Source: Bacillus litorisediminis (GTDB lineage Bacteria; Bacillota; Bacilli; Bacillales; JC228). Taken from it: a DNA stretch of 64,000 nucleotides. The position numbers and the translations under genes were made by a program. How positions within the stretch are numbered: the first letter of the stretch is position 1; each line of letters begins with the position of its first letter. The notes beneath the pieces were generated by a model. The model made no database searches. It worked only from the letters and a program-made list of their open reading frames with translations, and was not told where the DNA came from. Shown piece after piece: positions 1 to 9,151 of the stretch. The stretch lies in NCBI RefSeq assembly GCF_022808645.1, contig NZ_JAKZKT010000021.1:1-64000 (forward strand), given 5' to 3'.

Positions 1-6
1 TCATAT

Positions 7-82
7 ACACGTAACTCCATTTCTTTTGTCTTGTTTCTAGACAATTCAAGTATAAAAGAATTGGATGTCTACGTGTTTTTTT
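7..82 (+). terminator. possible long-stem terminator of an upstream gene
   Basis: The arms ACACGTA (7-13) and TACGTGT (70-76) are perfectly complementary. Further partial pairing lies inside them, and a run of T follows at 76-82. This fits a terminator for a plus-strand gene that ends before the window. The loop is long and imperfect, so the call is tentative. Confidence 0.35.
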
Positions 83-145
83 ATGAATAAAAAGTTGTGT
101 TCAAACCCCAACAAATATTATAGAGCCATTATTATAAGATTAAAT

Positions 146-183
146 AAAATTCCGCAGTCACATTGGCTGCGGAATTTTATTTT
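146..183. terminator. bidirectional intrinsic terminator
   Basis: Twelve-base perfect arms AAAATTCCGCAG (146-157) and CTGCGGAATTTT (167-178) enclose a nine-base loop. There are T-rich runs on either side, so it could end plus-strand transcription entering the window and the minus-strand yjbQ-like gene. Confidence 0.8.
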
Positions 184-206
184 GGAGATGGGTCACAAGG
201 ACAGTA

Positions 207-302
207 ATGGTCAATAGTACGGAAGAAAAGTTTTTGATAAACGAAATGAAGGAAAAATTCGATAAAGAAATCGAATCGGTCCTTTATAAAATCTTGACAT
301 AA
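207..302 (+). CDS. possible 31-residue ORF
   Basis: ATG at 207 follows an AAGGA-like ribosome site by about five bases and reads 31 codons to TAA at 300-302. The product is charged and helix-prone (Glu/Lys rich, ending in a short hydrophobic stretch). It overlaps the 3' end of the convergent yjbQ-like gene by 19 bases. I recognise no family. It could be chance; the only support is the ribosome site and the absence of another feature here. Confidence 0.2.
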   Translation: MVNSTEEKFLINEMKEKFDKEIESVLYKILT

Positions 303-679
303 AAACTCCGTGTTCTTGGGCCGTCAAATTCACAAAAGTAGATACCCTGCCACGTTCCAATCAGCAGTCGTCCTTCATTTATAATTACATACTGGGAGGA
401 ACCGACCGTACTAGCTTTCATATGTGCAGCTGTATTTCCTTCCATATGCCGATCTAATTTATGATGCCAAGGATACACTTCATCGAATCGGCGGATCATG
501 TCGCGTTTGACATCAGGATCTGCGTTTTCATTAATGGTGATGCCTGCTGTGGTATGGGGGCAATAGATGATTACTGCGCCATCCTTTATTTTGTTTTCTG
601 TAATGAATGCCTGTATTTGTTCAGTAACATCGATCATTTGGTCCCGTTCGTTTGTTTTTAAAGTAAATGATTTGAGCAT
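284..679 (-). CDS. YjbQ/UPF0047 family protein
   Basis: The 131-residue product has the normal family length. It shows the family signatures [18 protein letters not shown] in the first half and [13 protein letters not shown] near the C terminus. Members are small trimeric proteins; some have weak thiamine-phosphate-synthase activity in vitro, but the physiological role is unsettled. The B. subtilis relative is YugU. It is followed by the bidirectional terminator at 146-183 and lies downstream of, and on the same strand as, the arginase-fold gene with a 76-base gap. Confidence is high for family and low for function. Confidence 0.88.
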   Translation of the reverse strand: MLKSFTLKTNERDQMIDVTEQIQAFITENKIKDGAVIIYCPHTTAGITINENADPDVKRDMIRRFDEVYPWHHKLDRHMEGNTAAHMKASTVGSSQYVIINEGRLLIGTWQGIYFCEFDGPRTRSFYVKIL

Positions 680-743
680 AGCCGGCCATCCTTTTATTGT
701 TTATTATTTATTTTACTTAATTTTAAGAAGGCTGTAAAAATAG

Positions 744-765
744 AGGAGCTGATTGTCAGGCTCCT
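744..765 (-). terminator. weak terminator at the end of the arginase-fold gene
   Basis: Six-base arms AGGAGC/GCTCCT overlap the stop codon region. On the minus strand they are followed by a T-rich run (the complement of TAAAAATA). Stem length is marginal. Confidence 0.35.
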
Positions 766-1538
766 TTTGTATGTGTTTCATTGGCATTTAAGCAGGTTTG
801 TAAAAGCTGGAGGTTGGCTTTTTGATTTTTTTGAATAATAGACTGATAGGTTGGCTGTAAGGATTCAATAGGAGATAGTCGAAGTTCGCCGCAAATATCA
901 ACACCTTCAACTTGTTTAGACATCAGGAATGATTTCAGCATTTGGGTCAAGGTATGAATGCCCATTACACCTTGGTCCCAGTTTGTTTGGACTTCACCTT
1001 TATGCAGAACGTCTTTATCAATGCTAACATACACATGATTTGTAGGTATACTTGAAAGAATTAACGGAAGTGAGTAATGATGGACACCATCAAACGGAAA
1101 GATCACGGTGCGAGAGTGTGTGGAGTTCTGTGCTAAAGCAACAGTTGGACCAATGATTACAACTTGCTGTAATAAAAGTATATTGGAAAGAGCATAGGAA
1201 ACCCAGGAGCCGCATGAGAGCATTTCATCATGATCTTGGTTCGTCCTGAGGTCAGGATGATTATCAAATAATACGAGAGTAAAAGGTTTTGAGATTTCTT
1301 TAAGCAGTAAATAGGTTACATAATGATAGTTTCCGCTTCCAATCAGGGTGATTCCTTTCTGTCGCCTTTTTTGAAGCCGCATTTGCAGGGTTTGCAGGGT
1401 TTCTTCTTCGCAAAATAAATTGACATGCTCTAAATGCCGAAAATCCAGTCTTTCATGAGGATAGTGCTGAAGCTTTGTTTGTGCTAAATACGTTTCGTCA
1501 AAATCTATGATGGTTATTCCACTGTTGATTAACCCCAT
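756..1538 (-). CDS. arginase/agmatinase/formiminoglutamase family hydrolase
   Basis: The 260-residue product has the ureohydrolase fold signatures. All six expected manganese ligands are present: His72 in GSGNYHY, Asp92-x-His94-x-Asp96 in FDNHPDL, and Asp174 and Asp176 in SIDKDVL. Family enzymes hydrolyse guanidino or formimino groups (arginine, agmatine, formiminoglutamate, guanidine derivatives) using a binuclear Mn centre. The protein is shorter than typical arginases (about 300), and neighbours do not indicate the substrate. The ATG at 1538 opens the conserved N-terminal strand. The activity is predicted from motifs; the substrate is unknown. Confidence 0.85.
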   Translation of the reverse strand: MGLINSGITIIDFDETYLAQTKLQHYPHERLDFRHLEHVNLFCEEETLQTLQMRLQKRRQKGITLIGSGNYHYVTYLLLKEISKPFTLVLFDNHPDLRTNQDHDEMLSCGSWVSYALSNILLLQQVVIIGPTVALAQNSTHSRTVIFPFDGVHHYSLPLILSSIPTNHVYVSIDKDVLHKGEVQTNWDQGVMGIHTLTQMLKSFLMSKQVEGVDICGELRLSPIESLQPTYQSIIQKNQKANLQLLQTCLNANETHTKGA

Positions 1539-1752
1539 ATTCTTTCAACTCCCAAACCGTATTTAAATTATTCAAACATTTACATAATTTTAACATACAA
1601 TTTGGAATGTGGGAGAAATAATGCTTATACTTTACTAAGAAACGTCCTGAGGCGCACGAGCTTAGGGTAATACCTGCGGCATTGTTTTGTGTAGATCTTC
1701 GGGTAAACCTTGTATGCACCGATATTTGCAGAATGAATGGAGGCTTTTGTAA

Positions 1753-2514
1753 ATGGATTTGCAATTAAGAGGGAAGAAGGTTTTGGTCACGGGTGGTTCG
1801 AAGGGAATTGGGAAAGCAATTGCTCAAGTGTTTGTTCAAGAGGGAGCAGATGTAGGGATTGCAGCTCGTGATTTAGCTGTTCTTGAACAAGCGAAGGAGG
1901 AACTGGGCGGTAGAGTTTCAATTTTTCAAGCCGATTTGACGATTTCGGATGAAAGAGAAAGGTTAATCGAGTCCTTCATCAAAGAGAAGGGAGCGATTGA
2001 TGTCCTTATTAACAACGCAGGCGGCAGTAATGGCGGAAAAGTAACGGAAACATCCATGGATTTATTTTACAAGGCATTGGAACTTAATTATTTTTCAGCG
2101 GTTCATTTAAGTAAGCTAGCGGTCGAACATATGAGAAAGGCTCAGAAAGGTGCTATTATACATATTTCATCGATATATGGCAGAGAAAGCGGGGGTAAAG
2201 CAACCTATAATAATGCGAAATCCGCTTTAATCAGTTTTACAAAGGCTCTTGCAGACGAAGTGGCAGCAGATGGTATCCGGGTGAATAGTGTTGCGCCAGG
2301 CAGTATCCTTCATGAAACGGGTAACTGGAAGAAACGGATCGAAGAGAATCCGGAAAAAATGAAGCAATTCGTGAAAAATGAAATACCAGCTGGCCGGTTT
2401 GGTACTCCAGAAGAAGTAGCTAATGTTGTGGCTTTTCTCGCATCTGAAAAAGCTTCTTGGATTGTTGGGGCCAGTATCAATGTTGACGGCGGGCAATCAC
2501 GGATGAACTTTTAA
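1753..2514 (+). CDS. short-chain dehydrogenase/reductase (SDR)
   Basis: This 253-residue classical SDR has the cofactor motif TGGSKGIG at residues 13-20, NNAG at 87-90, catalytic Ser140 and the YNNAK active-site pair (Tyr152, Lys156). The C-terminal segment ends in a typical NVDGG turn. It would be a cytosolic NAD(P)-dependent oxidoreductase. It resembles 3-oxoacyl-ACP reductases, but being alone (no fatty-acid genes nearby) it may act on another carbonyl substrate. The start ATG is preceded by a GGAGG site at 1739-1743. Confidence 0.92.
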   Translation: MDLQLRGKKVLVTGGSKGIGKAIAQVFVQEGADVGIAARDLAVLEQAKEELGGRVSIFQADLTISDERERLIESFIKEKGAIDVLINNAGGSNGGKVTETSMDLFYKALELNYFSAVHLSKLAVEHMRKAQKGAIIHISSIYGRESGGKATYNNAKSALISFTKALADEVAADGIRVNSVAPGSILHETGNWKKRIEENPEKMKQFVKNEIPAGRFGTPEEVANVVAFLASEKASWIVGASINVDGGQSRMNF

Positions 2515-2757
2515 AAGCTTTTCGTATCAAGGAATCATTGAAGTATTAGAACCTATATTAGGTCTGCAAGGCATAAGAAGGAAATAAAAATGAAGTAGAG
2601 AAATACTACTAGGAAGATTTCGGGGTAGAAATCATTTTTTAATTGCTCCCAGGACTAAAGATAGGACTCGGCATAGGAGTTGCTCCCTTGTGGCAGTACG
2701 GAGCCCTTTTCTAGAATGAATGGCGAGAATATATCTTTATAAAAAGGAGCGATTTTT

Positions 2758-3420
2758 GTGCAAACTCATTCTTTACCTCGTAGCTTCACAGTTGTTTTTG
2801 GAGGTGTCTGTTTCTTTCTCACTGCAATCTTGCAGATTGTGTCCTTATTTGGGCCACCGTTAGCAGGTGATATTGCGTTTCTAGACTGGGTTTTGGAACG
2901 ACCAGGCTATACGCTGTTTTTTACTTTTTTAGTGTTAGGCTTTTCTCTTTTTAATGTGCCAGCCTTGCTAGGTGCTACTCATTTGGTAAAGGGCCGTGGA
3001 GAAAAACTGGTATACATTGGATCAATTATGGCTTTAATTGGAAATTTCTTTTTTACGATCCTAGTAACAGAGGCGCTGATCCAGCGCGGTATGGCGATCT
3101 TAGAAAGGGAACCAATGGTCTCACTCCTGCAGTGGATATTTGAAGCACCGGTCTATATTGTGCCACACATGTTATTCTTCTTACTTTTCTACGTTGGCTT
3201 GCTATTGCTGACAATTGGTTTATTTCGTGCCCGTGTCGCGTCAAAGTGGTTGATTGTAGCGGGAATTGTTCAAATCTTAGCTGGATTCTTGGAACTGGGA
3301 CCTGCTCAAGCCTATGTTCAGTCGGCAGTATCCCTGGCTTTGTTTGGAGGAATTGGGTGGGTATTGGTAAGAAAACCGGCAGAACAAGATACGATGGTTA
3401 CAGTTCAAAAAACAATTTAA
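2758..3420 (+). CDS. multi-pass membrane protein of unknown function
   Basis: GTG start behind an AAAGGAG site. The 220 residues contain about six hydrophobic segments (roughly residues 9-31, 50-75, 84-108, 128-152, 160-178, 182-203) with short polar links and a polar C-terminal tail. I see no catalytic motif. It lies 45 bases ahead of a histidine kinase gene on the same strand, so it may be cotranscribed and report to or be controlled by that system. Family not recognised. Confidence 0.75.
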   Translation: MQTHSLPRSFTVVFGGVCFFLTAILQIVSLFGPPLAGDIAFLDWVLERPGYTLFFTFLVLGFSLFNVPALLGATHLVKGRGEKLVYIGSIMALIGNFFFTILVTEALIQRGMAILEREPMVSLLQWIFEAPVYIVPHMLFFLLFYVGLLLLTIGLFRARVASKWLIVAGIVQILAGFLELGPAQAYVQSAVSLALFGGIGWVLVRKPAEQDTMVTVQKTI

Positions 3421-3465
3421 AGCTATTCGAGTCTATGTAAAGAAAACGAAAAAGGGGGTGCTGTC

Positions 3466-5505
3466 ATGCAGCGAAACGTATTAATAGTGTCTCAGATTTC
3501 TGCTATTTTCATAGTTTTCGCTGCTTCAGCACTCTTTGTTCTAAATTCGCCGGTGCTTTATGGAGAGCTTCATCAAGTCTGTGATTCATGTGCAATAACA
3601 GACTCTATCGAAAGAGAACTAATGATGTTGGGCTGGTCTGTAAGTGGTTATGGACTGTACCTGCTAATTTTATCTATATCATTTGCATGTGGCAGCCTTA
3701 TTCTAGGAATCTTGATTTTTCAAAAACGTCCCAAGGATCCAATGGCGCTTCTAGTATCAGTTTGTCTTGCTATTTTTGGATTAACTGTTACAGTCTCCGA
3801 TTCATTCTATGCAGCTTATCCATTTCTCTCCAATTTCTCGAAAATCATTCATTTTATTGCCATTTTACTTATGGGGGCAGTAATTTGCTATTTCCCCGAC
3901 TTCCGGTCTACACCAAGATGGAATCATTTCCTCGCAGGCACCTATCTTTTGGTAGAAATAATGGGTCATTTTTTCATCGTGAATCGACAAAAATTTATTT
4001 TTCCTGATTTGTATCATCCCTTGGAGTGGACCATTCTCCTTACAATGGGAGTAAGTCAAATCTATCGGTACCGACGTCTTTCTACTCCTATACAGCGCCA
4101 GCAGATTAAGCTGCCCATCTATGCTTTTACAATGACGGTGTTATTGGTGATTCTTTCTGTCCAAATTCCATTAGATCGTCTTTGGGGAAATCTTGTGGGA
4201 CAGACATTATATTTTATTGGGCTGTCACTTATTCCTCTATCCTTTGGAATTGCAATCATTCGCTACAGGCTTTGGACTATCGACTATTTGATAAATAGGA
4301 CGATTCTCTATGGTATCTTGGCAGGTATTTTATTGACAATCTACGGTAGTGTCATTTTTGTGTTTGGTTCTACCTTTCAAGCAGAGGGAACGACCTTTGC
4401 TGCTTTGATGGGTACGATTGCTGTTGCAATTTTAGTCCAGCCGCTTCATCATCGATTGCAGAAGTTAGTTAACCGGTTCATGTACGGGGACAGGCAGGAC
4501 CCCTATGCCGCTTTAGTACGATTGGGAAATCGTCTTGAGAATACTACAACCTCAGAGCTGGTTTTAGATGCAATTGTAACTTCCGTCCGAGATGCTCTCC
4601 ATTTGTATTATGTCGCACTAATTTGGCCAGGCGGGGAGGTTGCAGCGGCAAGCGGTATCCCTCAGGAAGGTACAAAGCGTTTGGACGTTGTGTATCAGGG
4701 CGAGAGGGTAGCGGAGCTCATCTTTGCAGCGAAGGAACAAGATGACGGATGGCCGGATGCGGATCAGCAAATTTTGAATGATCTGTGCCGACAGGCGGGT
4801 GCTGTTATTCATGCTGTCCGACTTACTCAAGAACTGCAGCGTTCACGCCAGACTCTTGTAACGACACGTGAAGATGAAAGGCGTAGGTTAAGAAGGGATC
4901 TGCATGACGGGTTAGGTCCTGAAATTGCTGCCTTCTCTTTTCGGGTTGCAACCGCTCGTCATCTGCTCCGGACTGATCCGGATCAAGCCGATCAAATCCT
5001 AAGTGAACTCCAGCTTGATATTCGAAGTGCAGTAGATCTCATCCGTCGGCTCGCTTATAATCTCCGTCCACCCGTGCTAGATGAATACGGACTAGAAGAG
5101 GCTATGAGAGAACTTGTTCGGGTAAATAAAGGGGCAGACCTAGAGATTAAGCTGCATATTCCTTCACCGTTACCAGGGCTGGATGCAGCGGTTGAGGTGG
5201 CTGCTTACAGAATTGTTCAGGAGGGTCTGGCGAATGCGGTCAGACATGCCCGAGCAACTCAAGTACAACTTAACCTGACGATGGAGAAAGAAAAGATAAT
5301 TGTAACAATAACGGACAATGGAGTAGGTTTACCACAAGTATCCCGTCCAGGAGTTGGCCTTACTTCGATGCGAGAACGAACAGAAGAACTTGGGGGTACC
5401 TTTACAATAATGAACCGAAAAGAGGGAGGCACCTCGATTCGAGCAGAAATTCCTAACTATGACAGAGGTGAACAAAATGCCGCAAGTACGCGTCCTGCTG
5501 GCTGA
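3466..5505 (+). CDS. membrane sensor histidine kinase, NarL/HisKA_3 class
   Basis: The 679-residue product has an N-terminal membrane domain of about eight helices (residues 1-330), a GAF-like sensor region (about 345-450), a HisKA_3 dimerisation segment with the phospho-accepting His480 in RRDLHDGLGPE, and a HATPase_c domain with the N-box around ANAVRHA (about 590) and DNGVGL G-box. An extracytoplasmic loop near residues 30-60 contains two cysteines (CDSC), possibly redox or metal responsive. It overlaps the next gene, which encodes its response regulator. The stimulus is unknown. Confidence 0.9.
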   Translation: MQRNVLIVSQISAIFIVFAASALFVLNSPVLYGELHQVCDSCAITDSIERELMMLGWSVSGYGLYLLILSISFACGSLILGILIFQKRPKDPMALLVSVCLAIFGLTVTVSDSFYAAYPFLSNFSKIIHFIAILLMGAVICYFPDFRSTPRWNHFLAGTYLLVEIMGHFFIVNRQKFIFPDLYHPLEWTILLTMGVSQIYRYRRLSTPIQRQQIKLPIYAFTMTVLLVILSVQIPLDRLWGNLVGQTLYFIGLSLIPLSFGIAIIRYRLWTIDYLINRTILYGILAGILLTIYGSVIFVFGSTFQAEGTTFAALMGTIAVAILVQPLHHRLQKLVNRFMYGDRQDPYAALVRLGNRLENTTTSELVLDAIVTSVRDALHLYYVALIWPGGEVAAASGIPQEGTKRLDVVYQGERVAELIFAAKEQDDGWPDADQQILNDLCRQAGAVIHAVRLTQELQRSRQTLVTTREDERRRLRRDLHDGLGPEIAAFSFRVATARHLLRTDPDQADQILSELQLDIRSAVDLIRRLAYNLRPPVLDEYGLEEAMRELVRVNKGADLEIKLHIPSPLPGLDAAVEVAAYRIVQEGLANAVRHARATQVQLNLTMEKEKIIVTITDNGVGLPQVSRPGVGLTSMRERTEELGGTFTIMNRKEGGTSIRAEIPNYDRGEQNAASTRPAG

Positions 5506-6124
5506 TGACCATCCAACCTTTCGAGCAGGGCTGGTTGCTTTATTACAAACTGATTCAAGCGTAACCGTTGCCGGTGAGGCTGGCTCTGGAGATGAAGTAA
5601 TTGCAATGGCAGAAGACTTAAAACCAGATATCATTATAATGGATATCCAAATGCCGAGCTGTAATGGGATAGAGGCGATTCGGCGCATTCTTCAAAAGGA
5701 TCCGCAGGTGCGTATCCTCGTGATGACGATGTTCGAGGATGACCATACCGTGACAGCAGCGATGCGGGCAGGGGCACGCGGGTATATTTTAAAAGGGGCA
5801 CTCCCCGATGAAATTATCCGTGCGATTCGGGCAGTTGCAGCGGGGGAGGCGATTTTTAGCCAGACCATTACCATCCGTTTTATCGAATATTTCGATCAAA
5901 TCCGTCCAGGTGTACGTGAAGGCGACCTGATGATGCTTACTATTAGGGAGCGGGAAGTGCTTGATTTGATTGCAAGAGGCTATCGTAATGCAGAAATTGC
6001 AGAAACGCTTGTCCTTAGTCCAAGTACGGTCCGCAATCACATTACCAACATCTTAAGTAAACTTCAGGTGGCTGATCGCGCGGCGGCGATTCAAAAGGCT
6101 AGGGACGCTGGATTAGGAAAATGA
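5477..6124 (+). CDS. LuxR/NarL-type response regulator
   Basis: Start chosen at the ATG at 5477, preceded by an AGAGGTGA ribosome site; an ATG 18 bases earlier has no good site. The 215-residue protein has a receiver domain with the acidic pocket DDH (10-12), phospho-acceptor Asp56 in IMDIQMP and the conserved Lys in GYILKG, then a LuxR-type helix-turn-helix (LTIREREVLDLIARG...STVRNHI). It overlaps the kinase gene by 29 bases, so the two are translated from one message and form a two-component pair. Targets are unknown. Confidence 0.93.
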   Translation: MPQVRVLLADDHPTFRAGLVALLQTDSSVTVAGEAGSGDEVIAMAEDLKPDIIIMDIQMPSCNGIEAIRRILQKDPQVRILVMTMFEDDHTVTAAMRAGARGYILKGALPDEIIRAIRAVAAGEAIFSQTITIRFIEYFDQIRPGVREGDLMMLTIREREVLDLIARGYRNAEIAETLVLSPSTVRNHITNILSKLQVADRAAAIQKARDAGLGK

Positions 6125-6205
6125 TACTTTATAAAAATAACAATTTTTATAAATGAGTAAAATAAACATACCTAAACACAAGACTTGAATAATTCTTTTT
6201 CAAAT

Positions 6206-6225
6206 TTAAACAAACGATTGATTAA
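6206..6225. promoter_or_regulatory. degenerate copy of the TTAAACAAACGTTTGTTTAA-type palindrome
   Basis: The sequence here matches the left half-site TTAAACAAAC exactly, and its right half has two mismatches. It lies about 100 bases upstream of the RpiR-type regulator gene. Better copies occur at 16412, 38491 and 50485. Whether it is a working operator is inference. Confidence 0.3.
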
Positions 6226-6321
6226 GAGTCACCACAAACTTCATTATTGTACACAAATTTTTTCTTATTTTAAAATAGCCGTAACAAGGTTGTACATTTC
6301 AAAGGATCAAGGTGCTGAATT

Positions 6322-7050
6322 ATGTTATTTGAAGAACGCGTCCGGAAATTCGAATATAAATTAAATGATACAGATGATCAGATTATTGAATACATCATCA
6401 AAAATAAAGAGAAAGCTGTTACTTTGTCTATTCAGCATTTAGCAGCTCAATTATATACGGTACCAAATACGATTACGAGACTTTCGAAAAAGCTTGGGTA
6501 TGATGGATTTTCTCATATGAAAAATAGCTTAAAGGAGGAGCTTCATAATCAGGAAGAGGCTGAAGAGGACAGTCTCTCCTTTTTGGTACATAAAACGATA
6601 GGATTATTGGATCAGGATAAACTTGCACTTATTACTAAAATGATTCAAGAGGCCGATCATGTCTTATTTTTTGCTGTAGGCGATACATCACCATTATGTG
6701 ATGTCATGGTGAAAAATCTTAAGATTGTCGGAAAATCATCTGCTTTTTATATGCATCGGCATGATATGGTTCATGAAATAAATAAGCTAAATTCCGATGA
6801 TGTCCTTTTCTTAATTAGTTTATCAGGCGAAACATCGCAGGTTTTAGATATGGCTAAGTTAGCAAAGGAAAAGGGAGTACGATTAATTTCTCTTACCCAC
6901 TTTGATCGAAACTCCCTCCAGCAAATGGCTGATGTCAATTTATATTGTTACTCTCCAAGAAAAACATTAAACGGTTATAATATCACAGATAAAACCCCTG
7001 CCATGATTGTTTTGCGGGTGTTGTCGGAATATATGTGGGACTCTTTCTAG
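6322..7050 (+). CDS. RpiR-family transcriptional regulator of the mannosylglycerate operon
   Basis: The 242-residue protein has an N-terminal RpiR-type winged helix-turn-helix (about residues 5-75, with PNTITRLSKKLGYDGFSHMK as recognition region) and a C-terminal SIS sugar-phosphate binding domain (about 100-235, ISLSGETSQVLDMAKLAKEKG). Such regulators sense phosphosugars. It directly precedes the PTS/mannosidase/glycerate kinase genes. In E. coli the corresponding regulator MngR is of the unrelated GntR/FadR family, so control appears to have been recruited independently. The likely ligand is mannosylglycerate-6-phosphate or mannose-6-phosphate (inference). Confidence 0.88.
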   Translation: MLFEERVRKFEYKLNDTDDQIIEYIIKNKEKAVTLSIQHLAAQLYTVPNTITRLSKKLGYDGFSHMKNSLKEELHNQEEAEEDSLSFLVHKTIGLLDQDKLALITKMIQEADHVLFFAVGDTSPLCDVMVKNLKIVGKSSAFYMHRHDMVHEINKLNSDDVLFLISLSGETSQVLDMAKLAKEKGVRLISLTHFDRNSLQQMADVNLYCYSPRKTLNGYNITDKTPAMIVLRVLSEYMWDSF

Positions 7051-7052
7051 GG

Positions 7053-7068
7053 TGTGTATAAATACACA
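7053..7068. promoter_or_regulatory. inverted repeat, candidate operator
   Basis: Arms TGTGTAT (7053-7059) and ATACACA (7062-7068) are perfect with a two-base centre. It starts three bases after the regulator stop codon and abuts the cre-like site. Candidate binding site for the RpiR protein encoded upstream. Confidence 0.45.
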
Positions 7069-7082
7069 TGAAAGCGTTTTTA
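7069..7082 (+). promoter_or_regulatory. cre-like site (CcpA catabolite repression)
   Basis: TGAAAGCGTTTTTA matches the TGWAARCGYTWNCW catabolite-responsive element consensus at all but one defined position. It is placed upstream of a sugar PTS operon, the usual setting for CcpA repression. Confidence 0.5.
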
Positions 7083-7101
7083 CATGTAAATTACTGTGTA
7101 A

Positions 7102-7136
7102 AAATAAGAAGAATTCGGGCTTCTTATTTTTTTTTG
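7102..7136 (+). terminator. intrinsic terminator/attenuator between regulator and PTS gene
   Basis: Ten-base arms AAATAAGAAG (7102-7111) and CTTCTTATTT (7120-7129) are followed by eight or nine T. It lies between the cre-like site and the PTS start, so it either ends the regulator transcript or attenuates a promoter located near the operator. Only about 50 bases remain after it for an independent promoter, and I see no good one. Confidence 0.7.
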
Positions 7137-7182
7137 TTAAGATGGGGTCAAGTTCTTTTCAAGCTATAAAGGGGGTTACAAC

Positions 7183-9126
7183 ATGTTATTAAAACATCTT
7201 ACATCACCAGCCCTTATTCATACAAAGCAATCATTTTCTAAAAAGGAGGAAGTGATTCGCTTTTTAGTTCAAAAGCTGGGTGAGGAAGGTAAAATTTCAT
7301 CGGAAGATGAGTTTTATCAGGCTGTATTGGATAGAGAAGCCATTTCTCCTACAGGGTTTGAGGGTGGCCTTGCGATTCCGCACGGTAAATCTTCTGCAGT
7401 AAGGGAAGCCGCTTTTGCTGTGGCTACGCTTTCAAAGCCGATCGGCACATGGGAGAGCATTGACCCAAATAATCAAGTCGAATTAGTTATTTTGTTAGCG
7501 ATTCCAAAAGAAGAAGAGGGTTCAACTCATCTTTCATTATTATCAGAGCTTGTTACAAGATTATCGAATAAATCCTATAAAAACAATCTTTTACAGGCAC
7601 AGACCAGTAAAGAATTATTCGAGAGTTTGGATCCTATACAACAAGTCGATGAAGAAGCAGAAAAACCAAATTCAGTAAAACTTGATAAGACCGTTCTGGC
7701 AGTCACTGCTTGTGCGGCAGGGATTGCTCACACTTATATGGCTGCTGAAGCACTTCAGAAAGCTGCGAAGGAATTAGGTGTGGATATTTTTGTTGAAAAA
7801 CAAGGGGCAAACGGAATTGAAAACAGGCATTCAAAGGAGCTTCTTAAAGAAGCGGACGTTGTCATTTTTGCAACAGATGTAGCAGTAAAAGATGAGAACC
7901 GATACAATCACCTGCCCAAGCTGAAAACATCCGTTGCTGCTCCTATTAAAGATGCCAAAAGAGTTTTACAGGATGCCTTACAAAAAGCAGAGAATTCATC
8001 TAAAACTGAATTTCTCGATACAGCAGATTTTTCTAATGAACCAGACCGTAATTCCATTAAAACTGAACTAAAGGATTCGATTTTAACGGGTATTTCTCAT
8101 ATCATTCCTGTAATCGTGGCAGGGGGAATGACATTAGCAGCTGCTGTCTTTATCTCACAAGCGTTTGGTCTTCAGGACTTATATGCTGAAGAAGGATCGT
8201 GGTTATGGTTATTAAGACAACTCGGCGGAACCTTGCTCGGTACATTAATGGTTCCAATTCTTGCAGCATATATGGCGTACTCGATTGCCGATAAACCTGC
8301 ATTAGGACCAGGTTTTGCAGCAGGGGTTGCCGCCAACTTAATTGGCAGCGGTTTCCTGGGGGCGATGTTAGGCGGTATTTTAGCCGGTTATTTCTTAAAA
8401 TTCTTAAAAAACAAAGTAAAGCCAATCGGTACTTTTGCAGGGTTTATTAGTTTTTGGCTGTACCCGGTAGTTGGAACCCTGGTTGTTGGTTCTATCATGT
8501 TGTTCGTTATAGGGGAACCATTGGCAGCCTTGAACAGCGGATTAATTCAGTGGCTAGAAGGAATGTCTGGCGCCAATGCCATCATTTTAGGTGCAATTCT
8601 GGGAGCCATGGTGTCCTTCGACCTCGGAGGTCCAGTTAATAAAGCTGCCTACACGTTTTGTATTGGGGCAATGGCGAGCGGAAATATCGTACCATATGCT
8701 GCTTTCGCATCTGTCAAAATGGTATCAGCGTTTTCCGTAACAGGAGCAACTATAATTGGTAAAAAATATTTTACTCAGCAGGAACAAGAAGTTGGTAAGC
8801 AAACCTGGCTATTAGGATTAGCTGGTATTACAGAAGGTGCAATTCCATTTGCAATTAACGATCCATTGCGCGTTATCCCTTCATTTATAGCGGGGTCTGC
8901 TGTAACGGGCGCGATCGTAGCTTTCTTTGACATCGGTCTGAATGTTCCAGGTGCCGGTATCTTTTCATTAGCGTTAGTACAGGGACAGCCGTTAGTAATT
9001 GCTGCTGGCATTTGGCTGGGAGCTGCATTGCTGGGGGCCTTTATCTCGATGGTATTGCTTATTGTAACTAGAAAACAAAAGCTCAATAAAGAGCAAAAAA
9101 ATAAAGAGCTAGTAAAGTCAGCATAA
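7183..9126 (+). CDS. mngA: PTS EIIABC, 2-O-alpha-mannosyl-D-glycerate type
   Basis: The 647-residue fructose-family PTS permease fuses EIIA (residues 1-145, phospho-His67 in AIPHGKS), EIIB (about 165-265, phospho-Cys177 in VTACAAGIAHTYMAAEAL) and a membrane EIIC (about 295-640, about nine hydrophobic segments). It imports and phosphorylates a sugar at the membrane. The assignment to mannosylglycerate rests on its length and domain order matching E. coli MngA and on the GH38 mannosidase and glycerate kinase genes that follow. A fructose or mannose substrate is the alternative if context is ignored. Ribosome site AAGGGGG. Confidence 0.82.
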   Translation: MLLKHLTSPALIHTKQSFSKKEEVIRFLVQKLGEEGKISSEDEFYQAVLDREAISPTGFEGGLAIPHGKSSAVREAAFAVATLSKPIGTWESIDPNNQVELVILLAIPKEEEGSTHLSLLSELVTRLSNKSYKNNLLQAQTSKELFESLDPIQQVDEEAEKPNSVKLDKTVLAVTACAAGIAHTYMAAEALQKAAKELGVDIFVEKQGANGIENRHSKELLKEADVVIFATDVAVKDENRYNHLPKLKTSVAAPIKDAKRVLQDALQKAENSSKTEFLDTADFSNEPDRNSIKTELKDSILTGISHIIPVIVAGGMTLAAAVFISQAFGLQDLYAEEGSWLWLLRQLGGTLLGTLMVPILAAYMAYSIADKPALGPGFAAGVAANLIGSGFLGAMLGGILAGYFLKFLKNKVKPIGTFAGFISFWLYPVVGTLVVGSIMLFVIGEPLAALNSGLIQWLEGMSGANAIILGAILGAMVSFDLGGPVNKAAYTFCIGAMASGNIVPYAAFASVKMVSAFSVTGATIIGKKYFTQQEQEVGKQTWLLGLAGITEGAIPFAINDPLRVIPSFIAGSAVTGAIVAFFDIGLNVPGAGIFSLALVQGQPLVIAAGIWLGAALLGAFISMVLLIVTRKQKLNKEQKNKELVKSA

Positions 9127-9151
9127 GAACTCACAAAAGCGGGGAGATATA

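Noticed and set aside
1498-1764. An 88-codon minus-strand frame upstream of the arginase-fold gene
   Set aside because: Overlaps the 5' end of that gene in another frame and contains the leader of the SDR gene; no ribosome site.
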